Shown here: in pieces, positions 44,401 through 55,610 of the stretch
Position numbering within the stretch: position 1 is the first letter of the stretch
Layout of the letters: each line of letters begins with the position of its first letter
The notes under the pieces: model-generated
The model's input: the letters and a program-made list of their open reading frames with translations, nothing else
Databases searched by the model: none
What the model was told of the DNA's origin: nothing
DNA from: Dryomyza anilis
Lineage: Eukaryota > Arthropoda > Insecta > Diptera > Dryomyzidae
Direction: 5' to 3'
DNA: 64,000 nucleotides
NCBI GenBank assembly: GCA_951804985.1
Contig: OX638132.1
Coordinates: 88,912,696-88,976,695, forward strand
Position numbers and translations under genes: made by a program

Positions 44401-44711
44401 CCCAGTCTGCCATGCCCGGAGACCTTCGATGTTCGTACATTCAAATTCTTTGAGAAGATACGATATTTAAACATTTATCAAATCGATATCGCAATATTTT
44501 TCGCAGCAATCGAGAAAACTTCGACCGAAAGTTTCAATATCGGATCCCTTCTCGTAACGATATCGAGCGTCAAATTGGACCTAGATGGTAGGTAGATCAT
44601 TTAGGTCCATTTTGACGCTCATATCGTTACGAGAAGGGATCCGATATCGTGTGATTTCTCCATCTACTCGCATTGATTTCGTAACGATATCGATACGAAT
44701 GGCATACTGGG
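44401..44711. mobile_element. CCCAGT/ACTGGG MITE with long internal hairpin
   Basis: The ends are CCCAGTCTGCCATGC and GAATGGCATACTGGG. Inside, 44537-44583 and 44602-44647 are inverted copies (ATATCGGATCCCTTCTCGTA... and ...TACGAGAAGGGATCCGATAT) with an 18-bp loop. A transcript would form a 46-bp stem. Confidence 0.75.
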
Positions 44712-44999
44712 ATCCTATTTTACCATTTCTTCTATGGGTAGAATGTATTTTATAATATATAATAGATAATATGAAAACTGTCTAAGACTAGTAAACACTA
44801 AAAACAAACAAAAAAAAAAAAAACAAAAAGTCTGCTCTTATCCATCTTTCCTCCACTGTAATACGCAACAAAGCCGTCAATCATTCAATTGTTTCGAACG
44901 CAAATTATTCCTTGAATTTGTATTTCGATGACCTACACTGTCGAATTTTTATTTTTTTTCGCAAAACTCATTGTCAGCACCCCGCGTGGCTAATCATCA

Positions 45000-45310
45000 T
45001 CATGTGAATTATTTTTTGCACGTATTACCGCGTTGTGGCATTTATTTATTTATTTGTTTTAATTTTCTACATTTTTTGTTTTTTTGTTAAACTATTTATA
45101 TTTTATTTTAGAAAATAAACACTCGTGCGCTGCGGCATTCTTGTGGGCGTGTTAACCTCTGCAGATGCTACGACTGATCAGTGATCACACCGTATGATCA
45201 TAAGATACGAATAGAGAAGATAGAGATGTGGCCGCGTTCCGCGTACAGTTTAAATGTGCACTGACAGACAGCAGTGCCTCAGGCGATCAGAGTGTGTTGG
45301 CGATACTAGG
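45000..45310 (-). promoter_or_regulatory. GC-richer island, possible promoter
   Basis: Non-repetitive and GC-richer than its surroundings. On the minus strand it contains initiator-like TCAGTG (about 45258) and GATCAGTCG (about 45175) words, typical of fly core promoters, but no TATA box or clear downstream element. It may be an upstream promoter of Nuak1 or an enhancer. Confidence 0.25.
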
Positions 45311-45510
45311 TACATTGGAATATCTTAAATAATATCAATAACATGTTTATGTTAATCTGCCAACGCTTATTCGAACTGCCAAATGCATTTTTACTACTTT
45401 TTTGTCTATAAAATTTTTAATGGAACCCCCACTATCATCAAAAAAAAAACGTAAATATAACCAAATTTCGAATTATCATATGTTAAAATAACTATAAAAT
45501 CTATTTTATA

Positions 45511-45826
45511 CACGAAGAAAATAAAGAAATGATTGAACATGTTTAAGGCAACAAATTATATGATTGTGACAATCGGTTAATCGGTCATATTTTTAACCAA
45601 TTGAGATTATAAAAAATGTGGATAATCATTGCAGGCAACATATATGCTTATAGTTAAGACTGTTTGTCGGAAACATGAAGCACATTTTTGTTTGTTACAA
45701 CTATTAAATGTGTTTGCGAGTAATAATAAAAAAATGTGAATCAAATCATTTTAATTAGTTGTTGCACGTAAAACACTCCAAGTATATGTTTGCAACAAAC
45801 AAGACAGTTTTTTGCGTGTTGTTTTA
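45511..45826. mobile_element. Possible MITE with ACACGAAGAAAA/TTTTTTGCGTGT ends
   Basis: The ends are loosely inverted, and sub-terminal AAGGCAACAAATT and GTTTGCAACAAACA also pair partly. No ORF. Confidence 0.3.
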
Positions 45827-46397
45827 TTACTATCATTCCGTACGAAAATTAAATTTTAAAATTATTATGTGGCTAACAATTTGTACATTTTTTATTTAAA
45901 TAAGATATTTTCAAAATATGTCCATTAGACTGACAATGGGTTTGTTTGATTTTTGTTATAGAATTTGATTGAAAAGGTTAACCTTTAAAAATGATTCATG
46001 GGAGAATTTCGCGTTTTAGTATCCAAATCGACAATTCTACAATTAAAATGGAATTGAAATGATGTCTCCAACGAGCAATAAACTAAAAAAATGGATACGT
46101 CATCTATTAGGGAATTTAAATAGTATTTTAACAAACTATTAATGAAGAAATTCGGCTAAAATATACGGAAAATACAAACACGAACTTTGAGATCCCGGAG
46201 GGTCCATTTCCCATGCCGTTGAAAATTCTCCACATCGATTTTTCTCATCCAATAGATCATTTCAAATCATGAAAATCCATTTTCAGTCTAGCCATTCGCC
46301 AAATTAGCTCATTTCCGAACTGAGAACTAAGTTTTGACTAAAACGAATTGAAATAAAATTTCATCATATTATGACCAGAATATGATAATGAATACGG

Positions 46398-46541
46398 ACA
46401 GACCGCTAGACAGCCAATTAGATGAACGAGCATTGATAAATCGACTTTGAAAGTGATGCTGATCAAGAATATATACCATACTAACCATGCCTTCTAAGGG
46501 GCGTAACAATACCCCCTTACTCATGTAGGGTATAGATACAC
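46398..46541 (+). repeat. Dispersed fly repeat fragment D
   Basis: Carries TAAATCGACTTTGAAAGTGA, TGCTGATCAAGAATATATAC and a terminal ATGTAGGGTATAG, a diverged copy of the right end of copy A. The (CAGA)n core has nearly gone (GACAGACCGCTAGACAGCCA). Confidence 0.6.
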
Positions 46542-46833
46542 TGAAAAACATTTGACGATAATTTTTCAATTTAAATTTTTTTTTTTTTGCTGGAACCAGA
46601 ACAGCTTCCGATACTCCAGAAAAAATTAGTCAGGGACTGCAAAGACCTGGTTTTGGACCCGTTTCGATTTTTGGAATTTTGGTTATTAAAAAAATCAGAA
46701 CCGCTATTTATCTTGAAACCGGAAACGATATTTCAAAGAGTTCTAGTACCAGGTATTAAAACATATATTTCCTTTGGGCTTAAATATATTTTAAAGCCTT
46801 TTTTTATATTTACAAGTTTTTTTTTTTAATCAG

Positions 46834-47221
46834 TACACAGAAAAAAATTTACATCATATTGATGAATTCCGTTCTTTAAACTATGATTCATTGTATTGAA
46901 GAACCATTCATAATATTAATGACTAACGACATCAATTTTATGAATGCGATCATAAATATGATGAACGGTAACTGTCAAAAAAGTGTTCTTCAATATGATG
47001 AATTGTATGTGAAAAATACGTTTCATCATATTAATGAAGAAGAACATTAAATACAACATATTTTACTGCATATTGAAGAATGCTGTTCATCAAACCAAAT
47101 TTCTATCAAAATATTTATTTTCCGTTCATTTTTTGCCGTACTTCTCAGTTCTCAGGTAGTTGGTGATAAAATTCATAATATTTATGAATAAATTCATCAT
47201 ATTACTGTTTTTTTTGTGTAT
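46834..47221. mobile_element. CATCATATTGATG-family MITE, internally deleted
   Basis: Ends TACACAGAAAAAAATTTACA and TATTACTGTTTTTTTTGTGTA. It keeps both terminal regions (TTGATGAATTCCGTTC; AGTTGGTGATAAAATTCATA) but lacks the A/T-run middle, so it is about 390 bp instead of 0.8-1 kb. Confidence 0.7.
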
Positions 47222-47548
47222 TTCAGGCCATTTTCAGTAGCTTTTTAAAATAAAAAACCGAGATCTTTACAAAAACTTGTAAAGTTATATTTTTTATCTT
47301 TAAATTGCAAATGTAAATTTAAGTCAACAAAAAAAAAACAACTTCCATTACTCAAATTAGTTTTCAAAATAAATGTGCATCTACAATCGAAAATTTATAT
47401 TTTTTAAAGTATTTAGAATTACGTTTTTAGTATTATAAATCTAATGGCAAAAAGGTATATTCTCCATATCTTTACTACATTTTGAGATTAATATAATTTA
47501 CATGATAACATAATTACTCCATAACTCAAGAATGCTAATACTTATTCT

Positions 47549-48170
47549 ACACTCAAAATAAAAAGTCTGCTATTAATAGCAAACTCTGACTGCTAAATTT
47601 TAGCACACTTTTATTTGCATTTACAGCATACTTTTATCTGCAATAGCGAACTGTTTGTTGGGAATCTTAGTTCTGCTAGTGATCAAGATCGTGCTAGTGT
47701 CACTGGTTTAGCTAACCTGCACTAGATGGCGCCATAGTCACGAGACGCTGCAGCTAAATGTGTCTATAATTCGTAGACTCTTATTCGACAACATGTTTCT
47801 TTAAAAGGGATATTTCTTATACGTAATAATAATGCACGCATGCAAGAGTGAAATAGTGAAGTAAAGGTAAAAAAAAAAAAATAAATAAAATAAATATAAT
47901 AAAAAATAATAATATAAAAATAAAAAAATATTAAAATACAAAAAAATATATTTTTTTATTTTATTTTTTTATGAATTGGAGTTAACAGCAAAAAAATTTG
48001 TTAAAATAGCTAAAATTGTCTGCTCTAATAGCATAAAAAAAGTTCACTGAAACAGCAAACTGTCATTTGCTGTTTCAGCAGAATCCGGCGCTTTCCTCTT
48101 TTCTGCAAACATTGTTGCTATATTGGCAACCTTTTTTGCTACTGTTACAGACTTTTTATTTTATTTGTGT
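47549..48170. mobile_element. ACACTCAAAATAAAAAGTCTG MITE, copy 1 (uninterrupted)
   Basis: The ends ACACTCAAAATAAAAAGTCT and AGACTTTTTATTTTATTTGTGT form inverted repeats. The interior begins with palindromic GCTATTAATAGC and contains ACTAGATGGCGCCATAGTCA (47721-47740), a CTCF-like word. 622 bp, no transposase ORF. Confidence 0.7.
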
Positions 48171-48373
48171 AGATGTTGTTAGAATAATAGAAATAATATT
48201 CATTAATGCCTGTGAACTGATTGGAGAAAAGTACGAAAGAACATTTATAAAATTTTCAATTTTTGCAAAAGTAAAAACAAAAAAACGTTGCTTAGTTTGA
48301 TTTATTGCTAATTAATCAACAGTTCTTTAATAAATTAGATTTTAGCAGAAAAAATGTAAACTAAACAAATTAT

Positions 48374-48553
48374 ATCGTCGTTGTAGAGGTAACTATTTTT
48401 TTTTTTAGTTTATTGATTAATATTATAAAATATAGGTGATAAATGACAGAAGTTGAAAAAATATGTTGGTTTCATTAATAAAAACCTTAATTAAAAACTT
48501 ATCATTGAATTTATAAATTAATATTTGGTGACTTTTACTTCCGCAACGACGAT
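48374..48553. mobile_element. CGTCGTTGTAG-family MITE, copy 3 (short)
   Basis: The ends are ATCGTCGTTGTAGAGGTAAC and TTTACTTCCGCAACGACGAT. It shares TTGGTGACTTTTACTTC with copies 1 and 4. 180 bp. Confidence 0.7.
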
Positions 48554-48759
48554 ATAGTTATTTTTAAAATGTATTTCGAATATTAGCATACACGTATTTT
48601 GAGGTTTTATAAACTTCTATTTTTTTTGCACACAATCAAAACCAGATGCTTATTTAAAAACGATAAATTATATAAGGACCTTTTGGTATATGTGGTACTA
48701 GTAATACATATTATTTAAAACACAAAATGCTTCGTAAAATTACCAAAAAAAAATAAAAT

Positions 48760-49010
48760 AATCCACGTTGGTGCTGTGTATGTTTATCGCCACTTAATCC
48801 TCTTAACAATTTCTCTTCACGGCCATTTTGTTTTCGTGCACTACGTTTTTACAGTATGTTCTGTGTGTGCATTTAAATTTTATATATATTATAGATTTTA
48901 TTTTGTAGTTTGCTACAAATTTTGTAATCTTTTCGATATATTTCACTGTATTTCAAACGAACCGCAAACACTGAAACGTGATTTTTAATGCGTATATAAA
49001 TCGGTTATTA
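48760..49010 (-). promoter_or_regulatory. Candidate core promoter (TATA + initiator), minus strand
   Basis: On the minus strand TTTATATACG (49000-48991) is followed at the right distance by TTTCAGTGTTTGCGG, placing an insect TCAGT initiator with +1 at 48972, 26 bases after the start of TATATA. Downstream sequence resembles a fly 5' UTR, with A-rich, CACACAGAAC-type words and one short upstream ORF. The strand agrees with Nuak1. No donor was identified, so the link is an inference. Confidence 0.35.
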
Positions 49011-49429
49011 ATGCAACAATCGGTTACAATTTATTTCACTATAAAAATAATTTAAAAATAACTTTTAGCTAAGACGGCAGAAGAATTTCAATTTCAAAAA
49101 CGATCGACGACTTCGACGACTTCGACGAACAAATACATGAAAGCGTAAAAGAAAATGAGAAAATGAAAAATAGAAAAAAAAAACGATTTGAAAACGAAAA
49201 AAAAAAAGAATCCAACATACAAAATTCTATCTTATGTTGGTATAGATAGATACACACTTTGAATCGAAATATATTCGATTTGAAATTTTTTGTTAAAATT
49301 TAAACATTAATTCAAATAAACTAAATTCATTGCATTAGACACGTTATAATTCAATAATTTTACGAGAACCGTATTATTTTATTTATTACACTTTATAGAC
49401 ACTATTTTGTATTACTTTAGCACATAGTT

Positions 49430-49850
49430 AGTTCTGAATTTGATTCGTTTAGAAAACTATATAATTTTCCGTGCTTTCCGCGCTAGTTTTTCTTTTGTGC
49501 GCTCGTCGTCTGTGCGTAGACGAAGGAAATTCGTTTCTGCCACATCTTGTGGATCCACAGAATATCCAACATATAAATATCCTATAAATAAATTGAGTAA
49601 GGGAATGAATGTATTTATTTTCAGATTTTGATACGTTCGTTGGTTCGTTCTTCGTGTATCGTATCGTTAGGAGGTATCTGTGTGTTGCAGCATTTGTGGT
49701 TCGGCGGTACTCGTTGCGCGATATTCGCTCACAGCTGCTCGCGCAATTGCGGAAAAGGCTCACGAGAGAGCACTTTTCAATATTCGATGATCTATCTCGC
49801 ACGCGCATGCCAACCAAAATATAGTCGCATTACATTTCTCTCAAAAGAAA
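49430..49850. promoter_or_regulatory. GC-richer island, possible regulatory or 5' non-coding DNA
   Basis: About 400 bp of non-repetitive sequence with raised GC content, GAGA/CTCTC words and GCGCGA boxes. Several overlapping ORFs on both strands (60-120 codons) have no recognisable protein. It may be a divergent promoter or enhancer about 0.5 kb upstream of the candidate TATA promoter at 48972. Confidence 0.3.
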
Positions 49851-50253
49851 ATTCTTCACTTTTTATGCAATATTATTAAATTTTATTTTATGATATGTAT
49901 TCAGTTCCAGTACTCAATTACATATGTATGTAACAAAATAGGACTACATATTTGAGAATTGATTTCAATAGAGTTTTGTACACCTAATAGGTCCTTCCGA
50001 CAAAATTTGAAATTTTTTGATAAATTATGTTTATCACAGTCACGCCTATAAGAGGTAGATGTTGTCCGATTTTGTTCACTATTTGACAGCTAATTGGCAT
50101 GTAAAAAGTATGAAGTGAATACGTGTACGGTATAAAGTATTTGGTTAAAGAAAAGTTTTTATTTGTTTAATAGAAATTATTAAAAATTTAGACTTTTTTT
50201 AAAACAAATTTTTTTTAACCAAAAGCCGTATTTTATACCCTTCACGTATGAGG

Positions 50254-51640
50254 TACACAGAAAAAAAATCATCAATATGATGAATTTATTCATAAATATT
50301 ATGAATTTTTCACCTACTACCAGATTCATCATATTGATACCACCGTACATTAAATGATTATTGATGAATGCATTAATTATACACAGAAAAAAAAATGAAG
50401 TCCATATTGATGAATTTCGTTTTTCAAACCATGATGCATTGTATTGAAGAGCCATTGATAATATTAATGACAAACGACAATGTTATGAATGCGATCAAAA
50501 ATATGCTTAACGCTTGGTAACTGTCCAAAAAGTGTTCTTCAATATGGTGAACTGTATGTGAAAATACGTTTCATCATATTAATGAACAAAAACATAAAAT
50601 ACAACATATTATACTTCATATTGAAGAATGCTGTTCATCAAACCAAATTTCAATCAAAATATTTATTTTTCGTTAATTTTGTGCCGTACTTCTCAGTTCT
50701 TAAGTAGTTCTTCATTATTATTTTTTATTTGTAAAATGTTTTATAATATATTTATTTTTAATTAAAACTTTTTTTTAATAAAAATAAATTTATAAATATA
50801 TTAAAAACAAAAAATAATTTGAAATTTTTTTTAAGACATTTTTTTTTAATTTTATTTTTTTGATAATTTTTTTTTTCGAATTTTTTTGTTTTGGATAATT
50901 ATTTTTTTCTGTAATTTTTTAAATAAAATATGTACACTTTTTTTTCCAATTATATTCTAACAAAATTTTTTTTTTTTGAAAAATTCGTAAAAAATATTAT
51001 ATTCATAAATATTATGAACAAATTCATCAATATGACGATTCAAATGTAATGTATTGAATATTTCGTTCTTCGCTATGATGTTCGATAGTATTAATGTATT
51101 CATCAGTATGTCATTTAATGAACGGTGGTATGATGAATCTGGTTGTTGGTGAAAAATTTATAATATTTATGAATAAATTCAACATATTGAAGTTTTTTTT
51201 CATATTCATACTATCGAACATCATAGTGAAGGACGAAATATTCAATACACTGAATTTGAATCATATTGAGTCATATTGTTGAATACAATTATAACATCCA
51301 TGAATAACTAAATTTTTTTTTGTAAATTGATCATAATTTTAAGGAATATAATATTCAATATGATGAATATTTTGAACTAATTTTTTTTTTTTAAATAAGT
51401 TAATAGATGAAGATTTTTTTATAAATTTTTCACAAAAAAATGTTTTTAATTAAATTCGAAAATTCAATTAAAAAAAGAATATCAAAAAAAAAACAAAAAT
51501 TTACAAAAAAAAAATATCGAAAAAAAAATGTTTCATATATAAAAAAATTGTCCGTAATTATTTTTTTTCGAAAAAAAAAACATTGTTTTCTTTTCAAATT
51601 TTTTTTTTTAAATATATTTTTTATTTTTACTTTTTTTACA
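50254..51640. mobile_element. CATCATATTGATG-family MITE interrupted by another copy of itself
   Basis: 50254-50381 is one end of a copy (CACAGAAAAAAAATCATCAA to GATGAATGCATTAATTAT), and its continuation is at about 51200 (ATTCATACTATCGAACATCA). A complete second copy with its own CACAGAAAAAAAAATGAAGT start (50383) and AAATTCAACATATTGAAG end (about 51197) lies between. A/T-run middles occur at 50710-51000 and 51400-51640. Confidence 0.6.
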
Positions 51641-52130
51641 ACTTTATGCTTGTTGAATATTATTCTACTCTTTAATAGGTTAAGAAGAACCAACAGTAAA
51701 TTGTTAAATGAGTGAATTGAATTATTTATTTACTAATCTATTCTTTTGATATAGAAATTCTTTAATCAAAGAACAAATAATAATAATCCCTATTGGGTTG
51801 TATTAACCACATTTACCACAATTACTTGAGTACCTACTACATATACGCAGCAACCAGACTCTAAATCATCTCTCCCATGGGCGGCGGCGGGCGTCGTAAC
51901 AAATTTGAAACGGAAACAGAATTATCAAAATTATTTTTGCATAATATTTCGGCAATTTATTATTTCGGCATTTGCAATGCACATCATTTTCTTGTTATTT
52001 CTAAATGAACAATTACAACATCGTTTGCTGTAGATTTTTGTCGTAAGATGAAGATGATTAAATTTAATTATTGCAAACATTTGAAACGAAAGGCAAACGA
52101 AGAAATATTTACTTGTGCCAAATTTATATA

Positions 52131-52362
52131 GACGATGTAGAAGTGAAAAGCACCAAATGCATTTTTTAAAATTTCAATTAACAGTACATAAATCTTTGTA
52201 TATCTGATAATTCCAAAACGATGAGGTAAATTAAATAATGAGAATACGTTAATCTATCAAATGGCATTTCAATTTTTAAAATCTATAAAATGGTTTTTAT
52301 TTTATTTATCAATATCTTTTGAAATAAAAACGTTTTTGGTTAGTTTTACTTCGCAACGTCAA
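52131..52362. mobile_element. CGTCGTTGTAG-family MITE, copy 4 (diverged)
   Basis: The ends GACGATGTAGAAGTGAAAAG and TTTTACTTCGCAACGTC are decayed versions of the family ends. 232 bp. Confidence 0.6.
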
Positions 52363-52472
52363 TATTTGTTTTTATTATCACTGATGCATTAACAAAAAAA
52401 CATCGCAGAATTATATGAGGTAGTTTGTGACTTGATAAACATTACTTCTTTAGTTATTGAGTAATATTTTCT

Positions 52473-52783
<311 letters not shown>

Positions 52784-53170
52784 AATCAAGCTTAGCTTTT
52801 TGTTGGTTAAAACAAAAATCAATACTTGTGACAAACTATTGTAAAAACGCCTTTCACGTTTGCAGAAATGTTAGAAGTTTTACTGTCGAATTTAAAATAA
52901 ACATTATAATAACTACAAACGTGCTATATTTTTTGTAGGGTGTAGACAAATGTCTAATGAACAGCAGGGCACAGCAGTCACAACTTCTGTGCTGTATGTT
53001 CGCCATTCTTCCTGATTTTTCAGATTTTTGACTAAATGCACAAGAATGTGCTATGGTTGTTTGTCTACCTCAAGGCGACCGATCCACAGTGGGGCAATTT
53101 GACCCCTCAGACACTTTTTTATTGTGTGGCAAATTAAATTACATACAATATCACGCCCTCAAACTCACAC

Positions 53171-53950
53171 CACAGAAAAAAGTTTACATCATATTAATGA
53201 ATTCAGTTCTTCAAACCATTATTCATTGTATTGAAGAACCATTCATAACATTAATGACTACCGACATCAATGTTATGAATGCGATCATAAATATGATGAA
53301 CGTTTGGAAACTGTCGAAAAAGTGTTCTTCACTATGATGAACTGTATGTGAAGAATACGTTTCATCATATTAATGAACAAGAATATAATATACAACATAT
53401 TTGAAGAATGCTGTTGATCAAACCTAATTTCAATCAAAATATTTATTTTTTTGTTCATTTTTTGCCGTACTTCTCAGTTCTCAAATAGTTCTTGTATGTT
53501 ATTTGTAATGTAATGCTTGCTTGACATGCATACATTAGTAAAATGTTTTATAATATATTTATTTATAATTACAACATTTTATTAATAAAAAGGTATATTT
53601 ATAAAAAATATATAAAAAAAAAAATGTTGTTTCCAATTTTTTTTTTTTTAAATTTTTTGGAATTATTTTCTAAAAAAAATGTTTCTTTTGAAAAATTCGT
53701 AAAAAAATATATTATGAACAAATTCATCAATATGACGATTCAAATTCATTGTATTGAATATTTCGTTCTTCACTATGATGTTCGATAGTACGAATAATTT
53801 CACATATATAATGAATGTATTCATTAATATGTCATTTAATCAACAATGATATCAACATGAAGAATATGGTAGTTGGTCATTATGGTGGTTAGTTGGTAAA
53901 AAAATTCATAATATTTATGAATAAATTCATCATATTGATGATTTTTTTCT
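53171..53950. mobile_element. CATCATATTGATG-family MITE, full length
   Basis: The left end is CACAGAAAAAAGTTTACATC and the right end ATTCATCATATTGATGATTT with TTTTC. It runs in the opposite direction to the 13051 copy, and its right half preserves the uninterrupted site of the MITE nested there. About 780 bp, no ORF. Confidence 0.7.
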
Positions 53951-54029
53951 TTGCAAATTATTTGCAACAATTACGAGCAATATTATTGTCAAATTTTTGT
54001 TAAATTTTTTGAAACGTTTCTATTAGAGA

Positions 54030-54312
54030 AGGCTTTGATTCACGTTCACGAATGATATTTTTTATCACTCACGGGCTTCTGTGTGCTACTCGCATTCACT
54101 CTCGTGATTAAATTAAGAATTAATCAGAATCACGCGTAATTCACGTCAAAATCACGTGTTTCTGTGAAATATTCGACTCACGCAAAAATTGTACTCACTC
54201 ACAGTCATTCACGGGCTTTTTTTGTTCTACTCAAACTCAATCACGTGAGTGAATTAAGATTCAATCACAATCACGCGTGATTCATGTGAATCAGCTCACG
54301 TGCCTATCTCTA
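54030..54312. repeat. Duplicated TCACG/CACGTG-rich segment
   Basis: Two units of about 140 bp (54040-54150 and 54200-54300) share TTCACGGGCTT, TCAATCACAATCACGCGTGA-like and CGTGATTxAATTAAGA blocks. They are packed with TCACG, CACGTG and CACGCGTGA palindromes, which are E-box type words. Confidence 0.6.
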
Positions 54313-54611
54313 GTTTGTATATAAAACCAATAATACTAGGTCTTGTAATGCATCTGGTATTTATAAAGTTTTTGCAATATTATTGTTTGGAAATTTTTCC
54401 TACTTAATTTTTTTTGTATTAAACATTTTGTTAAATTTTATTAAACATTATTTAAAGATGAAAACAAAAACGTTTCGGGAACGCACCGGCAATATACGGA
54501 TTATATTGTTATTTAGTACACATTTTAAGTTTTTTGTAACACTAATCAAAATATTGCTATCCTGACAGTAAATTATATAAATGAAAAACATTCCACAATG
54601 AAGTTTCATCA

Positions 54612-55087
54612 CTGTGGCTTAGGGATGTACAAAATACCTCGATATTTTATAAACACTCGATATATTGATTCGATACATCGATGTTTTCCGATGCAATATA
54701 AACCTCAGAATCTATTCGATACATCGATGTATTTTTTGATATATTGAATCACTTTTAAATTCATATTTCCTAACCGAAACTAGCTAAATTTAATTATTTA
54801 TTTGCAATTATTCTATTTGAAATTAAACACTTTAAATAACCATGGCATAACAAGGACTTAGACATATTTGATTCCCAACGCCTAAATTATTTTGTATAAG
54901 AAAATGTTTCAAGTCAAACACTTATTTAGTTTAAACTTTTTATTTTGATTATTTGATATATAAAATCTTCATCAAAATTTAAATTATTTACCTAATAATT
55001 ATTCATTCGATTCATCGAAAACATCTATGTTTTTTGTTCGATACATCGGAAAACATCGATGTAACGATGGACATCCCTACTGTGTCT
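54612..55087. mobile_element. hAT-type MITE with 8-bp target duplication
   Basis: The element 54620-55079 (460 bp) begins TAGGGATGTACAAAATACCT and ends GATGGACATCCCTA. It is flanked by CTGTGGCT (54612-54619) and CTGTGTCT (55080-55087), an 8-bp duplication with one mismatch. Sub-terminal regions are full of ATACATCGATGT words. Eight-base duplications and AGGGATGT ends fit hAT elements. Confidence 0.75.
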
Positions 55088-55089
55088 AA

Positions 55090-55610
55090 CGTTATTTCCA
55101 AAATTTATTTCAATTAAATCATTTTAGTCGTATGGGAGGTACTCCTTGTCCCACTGTGTGACCAAAAAACGAATGAACGAACGAATGAATAAACCAAAAA
55201 AACGAACAAAGGAAAACCAAGCAACCGAACAAATGATCGTCTCTGCGGAGGAAGATGGGTGGGTGTTTGGTATGATGGATACAATCTTGAACTTCGTTCA
55301 ACAAATTTGTTTGTGATTTGATTTAATGTCAGCAGTTTTTGTGAGGTGAGTGTGGCAAAATGCGAATGAAATTAAGATGCAAGAGAATCATTTAGAATAT
55401 TTAATCAAAGCAATGAGTAAAAGTGTAAAATATTTTAATTATTCGAATTAAATTTTGTTTATTTTTCTTTACCTTTTATTTTTCTTCCTATTGCTATTTG
55501 TTGTTCTTCTTAATTGTATACCCTACAATTAGACTAAAAAGCGATATTCACTTTGGCCATTGGTTTTTAACACTCAAAGGGGAGGTAACATATACTCCAC
55601 TTCAAATGCA
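55090..55610. other. Unrecognised DNA
   Basis: No gene or element recognised. 55170-55240 carries AACGAACGAATGAATAAAC-type simple words. Confidence 0.35.
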
